This document shows, piece after piece, positions 58,339 through 64,000 of a stretch of DNA of 64,000 nt. The position numbers were made by a program, and so were the translations under genes. Position 1 is the first letter of the stretch, and each line of letters opens with the position of its first letter. The notes under the pieces were generated by a model. The model searched no databases and was not told the DNA's origin. It saw nothing but the letters and a program-made list of their open reading frames with translations. Origin of the DNA: Rhizobiaceae bacterium. Its GTDB lineage: Bacteria; Pseudomonadota; Alphaproteobacteria; Rhizobiales; Rhizobiaceae. The stretch is from NCBI GenBank assembly GCA_025698895.1, contig JAILWO010000001.1:1089001-1153000 (forward strand), given 5' to 3'.

Positions 58339-58845
58339 TGAACCGGCCTCAACCGTAGAAATGAGTTACCAACGAATTCAAGCACGCGATACGGGACAGG
58401 CCGGCCATGAGGTCGTAGGCGGACGTGCCGTCATTCGCTTTCTTGAGCAGGATTTCGCAGACCGTGTCGCCGACGCGGTGCTTGAGATATCCTGTTCGGG
58501 TGCGCGATCCATCGGGTCAGTTCCCTGCCGCCTCCGTAGCGAAGTCTATATGGTACCATTGCGCAGCCATGTGCTCATCCGCAGCCAACGAACACAATAA
58601 ACAATATTTTTATTTCAAATATGCAGCGATTATCTTTATACTGTCTTTATTATATTGTCAAGTAATACTGGACATATGGCAACAACAATACTTTACAACC
58701 TACAAAGACGCCCCTGAGTTATCTTGCCTAAAAACACATGGGACTGCACCAGTGCCGAGTTTCCGGCGCAGATTCGGACGACTTGAATTGGATTTCCAGG
58801 GTCCCTCGCATGCCGGCGGGCGTTCACATTCTCCATGGTGGTCAA

Positions 58846-59019
58846 TCACAAGAAGGTCCGACGCCTAATGCGCGTGCAGGGTTTCGGCGGCATAGTTCGA
58901 AAATGCCGTCCGAACGTCGTCGCGCGGCGGGTGAACTCCCATCGCCATCTGAAATCGCTCCGCTCGGACACGTCGCCGTAGTCGCTGGGATCCTTCCAAT
59001 TGGGTAAGCCCCAATTCAT
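58846..59019 (-). pseudogene. Possible fragment of a DUF6499-like (transcriptional-regulator-like) gene
   Basis: The 57-residue frame contains GLPNWKDPSDYGDVSERSDF followed by RWRWEFTRRATTFGRHF. This has the W-x-D-x-x-x-Y ... W-E-F-x-R-R pattern of short N-terminal domains common on integrative elements of alphaproteobacteria. The similarity stops after about 40 residues and the frame then ends, so it looks like a remnant. Based on memory of the pattern only. Confidence 0.35.
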
Positions 59020-59452
59020 GTGGTGGGAGGAAGCATTGCCCTCCGACTCCATAGGCATCGCAGCGTTCCTTTGTGTCCGGGGCGACCTACGTTGCGCAAT
59101 AAGCAGTCCGGACGCCGCTCGAGGCAGCTGGTCGGCGGCAACGCGCCTCGTCTCGGTCGTTGGCACGGTCCCGACTCACCTCCAAGAGCGGACATCGCCG
59201 GTGCTTGCTACGGGCGCAAGTCGTCCGATCCGCCAGTCTAGTTCCGTGAATTCGCGGCTGGCGAAGGCGTGCGTGGCTTCATAATGCGTCATCCGTTGCC
59301 CTGACCCCTTCTGCGTTCAAAGGTCATCCCTCTAGCAGCGAAAATGGCATGACCCTTTTCAGTTGGGACATCGTTGTGAGGCGATGGGTCAGCCTGCGGT
59401 TCAGAGAGGGTCACCGTCGCCATTCGCCCAGCAGTTGCCATCGTATCGGTAA

Positions 59453-59487
59453 TGTCAGTGAAAGTCAGCAAAATGTTGACAATGTCA
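59453..59487. promoter_or_regulatory. Palindromic operator-like sites over the promoter
   Basis: TGACA-A-TGTCA (59477-59487) is an exact inverted repeat covering the -35 hexamer. A further half-site TGTCA lies at 59453-59457, 30 bases (about three helical turns) upstream, and GTCAG recurs at 59464. Such spacing fits a dimeric helix-turn-helix repressor; the XRE-ImmA protein encoded third in the operon is the natural candidate (inferred). Confidence 0.5.
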
Positions 59488-59503
59488 GATATTCGCCTAT
59501 TGT
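59476..59503 (+). promoter_or_regulatory. Predicted promoter of the four-gene operon
   Basis: TTGACA (59476-59481) and TATTGT (59498-59503) are separated by 16 bases and lie 18 bases before the first start codon (59522), which has CGGAGG upstream. A perfect TTGACA is unusual in this GC-rich window. Transcription start not known. Confidence 0.55.
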
Positions 59504-59521
59504 GGGAGACCGGAGGTTGCC

Positions 59522-60100
59522 ATGACTGATGGTCCATACAAGAATCTGAAGCTTGGGAGCTGCTGGAAGCGGCTTGCCGAGGCGGTGCAGAACGATGCGG
59601 CATCTCTAGGGGAATGTGGCGCATTTGCTTCGGACGCGCTTGCTCGCCACCTGGTCACCATGGAGCACGCCAAGGCGCTTCAAGAACTCGACGCGCATAC
59701 TGGCCGGGGTCAGCTGGACCTCGATCCACTTGGTTCGGTCGAAGCCATTTTCGATCGCTGCGAGAAGACGCCGTTCCTCGACGCGTTCCAGAAGGAACTT
59801 CTGTATCGGGCTGCCAACGACACGCCCCTTAGCGACGCCATCGCGCCAGCACTCGATGCCGCCATCGACACGCAGATCGGGGAAACCCGAAACCGCTTCC
59901 ACGAAGAGTGTATCCGCGCGCAGGAAGCGGGCGAGATGAGCCGGAGCGAAGCAGAGCAGGCGCGTGAGAAAATCGATGCCGCTTTCGACGCAGTGGAAAG
60001 CGGGGAGGTCCGTGACGCTCTGTTGGGGGGCAGGAAGGACGCCTTTGAGAAGGACTTGGGCAGAAGCGACAGCGTCGACGAAGGGATGGTCCGCTTGTGA
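59522..60100 (+). CDS. Uncharacterised helical protein, first gene of four-gene operon
   Basis: 192 aa, not recognised. The sequence is acidic and predicted mainly alpha-helical. It has no signal peptide or membrane segment, and a charged, possibly coiled-coil region at about residues 130-165 (EECIRAQEAGEMSRSEAEQA). The ATG at 59522 has CGGAGG five bases upstream. Its stop overlaps the GTG start of the QueC-like gene (GTGA), so both are made together. A role as the partner or target of the QueC-like enzyme is conceivable, since QatC and Cap9 enzymes act with partner proteins in known systems; nothing in the sequence proves it. Confidence 0.75.
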   Translation: MTDGPYKNLKLGSCWKRLAEAVQNDAASLGECGAFASDALARHLVTMEHAKALQELDAHTGRGQLDLDPLGSVEAIFDRCEKTPFLDAFQKELLYRAANDTPLSDAIAPALDAAIDTQIGETRNRFHEECIRAQEAGEMSRSEAEQAREKIDAAFDAVESGEVRDALLGGRKDAFEKDLGRSDSVDEGMVRL

Positions 60101-61488
60101 ATACCCATGCGACCAATCCCAAGCGTTACGACCTGACGTTGCGCGTTGTCGAGGAAGGGCAGAGGCACACTCGGGTCCATCCCCATTCGGAGGCCATCGC
60201 CGAAATCGGCAAGGAAATCGCGTTCGTTCCTGATTCCCTGGACACCTACGATTACAACGGTTGGAAGCCGATCCACCACGACCTTCTGGTCGTCAGTGCT
60301 GCGGTTGAATATGCCGATCGCCGAACCGCAAGGCGGATCAGTCGGTGGGCGCGCGACTTCAACATCACCGTGCCCGTCGTCGAGGTGGCGACGTGGCAAC
60401 GGCTCGAGGTGCAAGCCAGCCTACGGGCGGCGCTGAGGCACCTCACGGGCGACGATTGGCAATTCACATTTGTTCCATGGCAGGGTCGGAGCGTCGTCGG
60501 GGCGCGACAGCGGTCGCTTCCGTTCGGTACGGAGCGCAGCTTCGTCATCGCGTATAGCGATGGGCTGGATTCCCGCTGCGTCTCGAAGATGTCCGGGAAC
60601 GGAAGCGACGCCGTTTGTGTGCGCGTGACGAAACACCGCCATACGTTGAAGGCGGGCGATGAGCCTTTCGACCAAATCCCGTTTCGGGTCGACGTGCCGT
60701 CGTCGCGGGAAAGCAGCGTACGTTCGCGCGGCTTCAAGTTCGCCGCCGTGACGGCCATCGCCGCGCACCTGACGGGGTTGAACACGATCGTGGTCCCCGA
60801 AAGCGGTCAAGGCGCGCTCGGCCCGGTGCTCCTGCCCCTGCACAACATGTATGCGGACTACCGGAACCACCCGACGTACTTCCGCAAGATGGAGCGGTTC
60901 GTCAAGGCGGTGCTCGGGCATGACGTTCGCTATGACCAACCGCGCCTTTGGAACACGAAGGGCGAGACGATTTCGGCCTTCCGGCGCGCCACGAACAAGG
61001 CGGTCGATGAGTTGTTCGAAACCCGCTCGTGCTGGCAGCAGCGCTGGAACGCGAAGATGGACGGCAAGCTGCGGCAGTGCGGCCTGTGCGCCGCATGTCT
61101 CCTTCGCCGGATGAGCATGCATGCCGCCGGAATAGAAGAGCCGGCAAACACCTACGTCATCGCCGATCTCACCGTTCCGACCTTTCGGAATGCCCTTCCC
61201 GGCAGGAGAAAAGTCCGCCTGAGCCGAACGATGGCGGAATACGGCAGCGTCGGGGCTCGGCACCTCCAGCAGCTCGCCGATATGGCCGACATCCCCGATG
61301 CGGACTTGAAGGTTCATGCCTTCGAAATCGCGCGTGCGACCGTGGAGCCACAGGAAGAAGTCTTGAAGAAAATTAGGAACATGCTGCTGAAGCACGCAAA
61401 GGAATGGCGCGCCTTCATGGCCGCCCAAGGAGAACAAAGCTTCTTGAGAAGCTGGACGAAGAGAGGGCGCCATGGCCGATCTGAATGA
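60097..61488 (+). CDS. QueC/QatC-like PP-loop enzyme
   Basis: 463 aa. The C-terminal half matches QueC-type 7-cyano-7-deazaguanine synthases. The ATP PP-loop is AYSDGLDSR (residues 152-160; the usual SGG-x-DS has Asp for the first Gly). The ESGQGALG loop is near 235. A full zinc tetrad is C312, C328, C331 and C334 (CGLCAAC). The N-terminal 145 residues are an added domain, as in QatC and Cap9 of anti-phage systems. It starts at GTG 60097 and overlaps the XRE-ImmA gene by 17 bases. It is unlikely to be the housekeeping QueC, given its size and context. Confidence 0.8.
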   Translation: MNTHATNPKRYDLTLRVVEEGQRHTRVHPHSEAIAEIGKEIAFVPDSLDTYDYNGWKPIHHDLLVVSAAVEYADRRTARRISRWARDFNITVPVVEVATWQRLEVQASLRAALRHLTGDDWQFTFVPWQGRSVVGARQRSLPFGTERSFVIAYSDGLDSRCVSKMSGNGSDAVCVRVTKHRHTLKAGDEPFDQIPFRVDVPSSRESSVRSRGFKFAAVTAIAAHLTGLNTIVVPESGQGALGPVLLPLHNMYADYRNHPTYFRKMERFVKAVLGHDVRYDQPRLWNTKGETISAFRRATNKAVDELFETRSCWQQRWNAKMDGKLRQCGLCAACLLRRMSMHAAGIEEPANTYVIADLTVPTFRNALPGRRKVRLSRTMAEYGSVGARHLQQLADMADIPDADLKVHAFEIARATVEPQEEVLKKIRNMLLKHAKEWRAFMAAQGEQSFLRSWTKRGRHGRSE

Positions 61489-62662
61489 ACTGAGCGCGCA
61501 GGAAATCGGTCGGCGCCTGCGCCTGGCGAGGGAGAATGCGGGCATCCGTCAAGATCAGGCGGCCGAGGTCATCGGCATGTCGCGCCCGACCCTCGTGTCC
61601 ATTGAAAAGGGCACGCGGAGGGTCCGGGTTCAGGAGTTGCAGCTTCTTGCCCGGCACTACGGTGTTTCCGTCAACGCTCTTCTGCGTCGGGAAGCGGTTC
61701 ACACCGATCTGGTGCCCCGTTTCCGCAAGACGCGGGAGACGGAAGACGACCATACGCTCGAAGCCGTGGAGCTTCTCAATGACCTGGTGAAGGCGGAGGT
61801 GGAGCTCGAAAACGTCCTCGGCATCGAGCGGCGGCGGCACTACCCGCCGGAGAAGGGGATCAACCAGGGCGACGTGGTCGAGCTTGCCGAAAAGCACGCG
61901 CAAGAGCTCCGCGACTGGCTCGGGCTGGGTGCCGGTCCGATCGGCGACATCTTCTCCATCATTGAGCTCGATCTCGGCATCCGCCTGTATCAGCGACGGC
62001 TGTCTTCCAAGTCGAAGGTCGCCGGGTTGTTCACCTATGACAACGCCGTCGGCGCCTGCATTCTGCTGAACGCCAATCATCCCCTGGAGCGGCGCGTTCA
62101 GTCCGCCGCGCATGAAGTCGGGCATTTCGTAGGGACGCGCCGCGTTCCCGAGGTCCTGGAGGACGACGAGCAGTTCCTGTCCCGCGACGAGCGGTATGCG
62201 AATGCCTTCGGCCGCGCTTTCCTGACGCCGCGCAAGAGCTTCTCGGAGAGTTTCAAACAACTGACGGCGGGCGCCGACATGCTCACCCGTCGGCACGTCA
62301 TCCTGCTGGCGCACCAGTACAACATCTCCCGCGAGGCATGCGTGCGCCGCCTCGAAGAGCTGGAGCTCCTGAAAAAGGGGGCGTGGGAATGGCTCAAGAC
62401 GAAAGGCGGAATCAAGGACTACCACGCGCGGGAGGTACTTGGAGATGCTGCGGAGCGGGTAGACTTGCCGAAGACCGACGCCAATCGGCCGGTCTCCCAC
62501 AGGATGAGCCTCATGGCGCACGCGGCCTGGAAGCGTGGCATCATGTCGGAAGGGCAGCTGGCCGAGCTGCTGAAGATGCGCCGCGTGGAGGTGCGCGAGC
62601 TGATTGACAAGATCGAGCTTGAGGAAAACGTGACGGATGACCTTCTCAAGCTCCCTGGCTGA
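61472..62662 (+). CDS. XRE-family regulator fused to ImmA/IrrE-like metallopeptidase
   Basis: 396 aa. The helix-turn-helix (residues about 11-65) has LRLARENAGIRQDQAAEVIG and MSRPTLVSIEKGTRR. The peptidase domain carries the zinc motif AAHEVGHF (HEVGH at 214-218), with a third ligand probably E240 in SRDERYANAFGRAF. In ImmA/IrrE-type proteins the peptidase cleaves or senses a repressor upon stress or phage infection. It overlaps the QueC-like gene upstream and the PIN gene downstream (26 bases). A likely autoregulator of this operon and controller of the PIN protein. Confidence 0.87.
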   Translation: MADLNELSAQEIGRRLRLARENAGIRQDQAAEVIGMSRPTLVSIEKGTRRVRVQELQLLARHYGVSVNALLRREAVHTDLVPRFRKTRETEDDHTLEAVELLNDLVKAEVELENVLGIERRRHYPPEKGINQGDVVELAEKHAQELRDWLGLGAGPIGDIFSIIELDLGIRLYQRRLSSKSKVAGLFTYDNAVGACILLNANHPLERRVQSAAHEVGHFVGTRRVPEVLEDDEQFLSRDERYANAFGRAFLTPRKSFSESFKQLTAGADMLTRRHVILLAHQYNISREACVRRLEELELLKKGAWEWLKTKGGIKDYHAREVLGDAAERVDLPKTDANRPVSHRMSLMAHAAWKRGIMSEGQLAELLKMRRVEVRELIDKIELEENVTDDLLKLPG

Positions 62663-63275
62663 TGATCGCAGACCGCTGGTCCTCGACACGAGCGTGCTGA
62701 TCAACCTGCATGCCTGCACCTACGGCGAGCGGGTGTTGACGGCTATCGCGAATGACATCGTCATCCCCGACGTCGTGGCAGGGGAGCTGGAGCACGAGAC
62801 GAGCCGGAAGAACGGAGACCGGAGTTTTCTTCGCGGCCTCATCACACGCGGCAAGGTCACCGTCATCGGCATGACCGACGTGGAGTACGAGCTGTTCGCC
62901 ACTCTGTCCGGCGGCTCGCCTTCTCTGGATGACGGGGAGGCCGCGACGATCGCGATCGCCGCGAGTCGGAGCTTCCGAGCCGTCGTCGATGAACGAAAGG
63001 GCCGCGTTCGGGCAGCGGCGCTCATGGATGGCGAGGAACCGGGTTGGTCCCTCGACCTCCTGCGACATTCCAACGTCGTGCGAAGCCTTGGTGCGCGTCT
63101 GGCTGCTGACGTCGTCTATCTGGCTCTGCGGCACGGGCGAATGCGCATTCCAGCGGAATGCGGCGACGAAGTCGTAGAATTGATCGGGCGAGAGCGCGCG
63201 CTCGAGTGCTCCTGCCTACCGAACTTCAAGAATCTGTCGCGGGAAGCGGCGCTTTACGTGCCGACGCAAGCATAG
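62637..63275 (+). CDS. PIN-domain protein, putative nuclease toxin
   Basis: 212 aa. The PIN fold is suggested by PLVLDTSVLINL (D17), DVVAGELEHE (E50/E52), SLDDGEAATIAIA (D98/D99, E101) and VVDERKGR (D118), the usual four acidic positions for Mg-dependent RNA cleavage. It overlaps the preceding XRE-ImmA gene by 26 bases and is last in the operon. PIN proteins encoded behind a helix-turn-helix partner are commonly toxins or effector nucleases. The C-terminal 70 residues have no motif that I know. Confidence 0.8.
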   Translation: MTFSSSLADDRRPLVLDTSVLINLHACTYGERVLTAIANDIVIPDVVAGELEHETSRKNGDRSFLRGLITRGKVTVIGMTDVEYELFATLSGGSPSLDDGEAATIAIAASRSFRAVVDERKGRVRAAALMDGEEPGWSLDLLRHSNVVRSLGARLAADVVYLALRHGRMRIPAECGDEVVELIGRERALECSCLPNFKNLSREAALYVPTQA

Positions 63276-63324
63276 GCGAGTGAGGCAAGAGCGGCGCGAC
63301 ACGGAATAAATCCACTCCATGGCA

Positions 63325-63376
63325 GGGCCGCCTGCCGAACGGGAGTCAAAGGGCCGCCTGCCGAACGGGAGTCAAA
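63325..63376 (+). repeat. 26-bp tandem duplication upstream of the OLD-family gene
   Basis: Two exact adjacent copies (63325-63350 and 63351-63376) of a unit starting GGGCCGCCTGCCGAACGGGA. They lie 49 bases after the PIN stop and 20 bases before the OLD start. The unit itself contains a short inverted repeat (GGC...GCC type) that could form a hairpin. Probably a recent slippage or insertion duplication; may alter expression of the following gene. Confidence 0.85.
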
Positions 63377-63396
63377 AATGATCGAGGGGACAGAAA

Positions 63397-64000
63397 TTGG
63401 CACGGATACGCGCGGTCGAGATAAAGCACTTCAGAGGGATCAAGGAACTCGTCTGGCACCCATCGCCCGGCATCAATTGTTTGATCGGGCCGGGTGACAG
63501 CGGAAAGTCATCTATCCTCGACGCCATAGATTTCTGTTTGGGTGCCCGCCGAAACATCCAATTCACCGACGCGGACTTTCATCAGCTAGATGTCGAGACG
63601 CCGATCACCATCACGGTGACCCTGGGCGAGCTCGATGATGCGCTGAAGAATCTCGATGCGTACGGGATGTTCGTTCGTGGCTTCGATGTTGCGACCGGAA
63701 AGATCGAGGATGAGCCGGAGAAGGATGCCGAAACCGTCCTGAGCCTGCGGCTGACGGTCGCCAGCGATCTGGAGCCGAGCTGGACGCTCGTGTCGGAGAG
63801 GGCGGAAGCCCAAGGGCTCAGCCGAAATCTCAGTTGGGGCGACCGGGTACGGCTGGCGCCGAGCCGGATCGGAGCGCTAGCGGACTACCATCTGGGTTGG
63901 CGGCGTGGTTCGGTGCTGAACCGAGTTTCGGAGGAGCGTGCGGACGCCTCGGCCGCTCTCGCCAAGGCCGCGCGTGATGCAAGGGCCGCCTTCGGCGAAG
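63397..64000 (+). CDS. OLD-family ATP-dependent endonuclease, N-terminal part (runs off the window)
   Basis: The first 201 residues are visible. No ATG is in frame: TTG at 63397 with GAGGGG 8 bases upstream is the start. The opening ARIRAVEIKHFRGIKELVW and Walker A GPGDSGKSSILDAIDF are typical of the SMC/RecF-like ATPase domain of OLD nucleases. The TOPRIM nuclease domain and any partner (a UvrD helicase would make it Gabija) lie beyond the right edge. Known OLD proteins act in phage defence. Confidence 0.82.
   Translation, partial: MARIRAVEIKHFRGIKELVWHPSPGINCLIGPGDSGKSSILDAIDFCLGARRNIQFTDADFHQLDVETPITITVTLGELDDALKNLDAYGMFVRGFDVATGKIEDEPEKDAETVLSLRLTVASDLEPSWTLVSERAEAQGLSRNLSWGDRVRLAPSRIGALADYHLGWRRGSVLNRVSEERADASAALAKAARDARAAFGE

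Larger units (their letters stand above)
58339..59521. other. Gene-poor interval between recombinase module and defence-like operon
   Basis: About 1.2 kb without an intact gene. It includes a markedly AT-rich stretch at about 58590-58740, unlike the surrounding GC-rich DNA, a possible end or recombination region of the element to the left. It also holds a fragment resembling a DUF6499-type domain on the minus strand (58846-59019) and, at the right end, the promoter and operator region of the next operon. Confidence 0.6.
52843..64000. mobile_element. Left part of a genomic island inserted at tRNA-Leu
   Basis: An intact tyrosine integrase directly follows the tRNA. Core metabolic genes stop at the tRNA, and beyond it come recombinase genes, eroded sequence, AT-rich stretches and defence-like genes. 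The far end and the duplicated tRNA tail that would mark attR lie outside the window, so the extent is open and several elements may be stacked here. Confidence 0.75.

Noticed and set aside
59289-59624. Leftward 111-codon frame over the promoter of the island operon
   Set aside because: It overlaps the first gene and its promoter, has no motif, and its composition is uneven; the promoter, ribosome site and operator on the plus strand are better supported.
60097-61488. Housekeeping preQ0 synthase queC
   Set aside because: Twice the usual size, changed PP-loop glycine, island location and no queD, queE or queF genes beside it.
59522-63275. Assignment of the operon to the known Qat system
   Set aside because: Only a QatC-like protein is recognisable; the QatA ATPase and the TatD-like QatD are absent, and XRE-ImmA and PIN proteins are not part of Qat as described.
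63325-63376. Possible CRISPR-like repeats
   Set aside because: Only two copies lie back to back without spacers; a simple tandem duplication.

Overview
The window is GC-rich, densely packed bacterial chromosome. Short ATGA gene overlaps, the C4-pathway 5-aminolevulinate synthase, HutF-type histidine catabolism, TRAP and TAXI transporters, and dispersed inverted repeats of a style common in Hyphomicrobiales (Rhizobiales) point to an alphaproteobacterium of that order. The genus cannot be fixed from the sequence alone.

Layout. 1-7.4 kb: two convergent gene groups (CDP-alcohol phosphatidyltransferase, FkbM methyltransferase, sulfatase-like membrane protein, RibD-type reductase / SAM methyltransferase, GT4 glycosyltransferase, PTPS-like protein, MDR dehydrogenase). 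They look like one biosynthetic locus built on a pterin- or flavin-like precursor, but its product is not one I know. 7.6-12.4 kb: a cobalamin riboswitch followed by a complete B12 uptake set, btuB-btuF-btuC-btuD. 12.4-17.6 kb: glucokinase, methylglyoxal synthase, murein endopeptidase, an MFS permease and hemA. 17.9-24.6 kb: a BKACE-family enzyme divergent from a class III aminotransferase, then a TAXI-TRAP transporter with a universal stress protein. 24.6-32.8 kb: a membrane PQQ dehydrogenase, a caa3-type cytochrome oxidase cluster with CtaG, and a triheme cytochrome c. 32.8-35.7 kb: adenine deaminase, a VOC protein and an SRPBCC protein. 35.8-46.6 kb: histidine utilisation genes (hutI, hutH, hutG, hutU leftward; hutF, hutC rightward) with a DctPQM TRAP transporter directly behind hutU. 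Together these take histidine through urocanate, imidazolone propionate, formiminoglutamate and formylglutamate to glutamate and formate, under a HutC repressor. 46.7-52.7 kb: alpha-glucosidase, a creatininase-family hydrolase, an ABC exporter, dapB and gpmA.

At 52.76 kb a tRNA-Leu(CAG) is followed at once by a tyrosine integrase. From there to the right edge the DNA has the character of a genomic island: intact integrase, eroded sequence, a tandem pair of tyrosine recombinases with a small third gene, an AT-rich gap, and a tightly overlapping four-gene operon. That operon encodes an unknown 192-aa helical protein, a QueC/QatC-like PP-loop enzyme, an XRE-ImmA/IrrE metallopeptidase regulator and a PIN-domain nuclease. 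An OLD-family ATPase/nuclease that runs off the window follows.

The four-gene operon, with a palindromic operator-like site over its promoter, is the best candidate here for an undescribed system, probably anti-phage or toxin-antitoxin-like. The second candidate is the pterin-like locus at the left end, whose PTPS and dehydrogenase homologues lack canonical catalytic or metal-binding residues.
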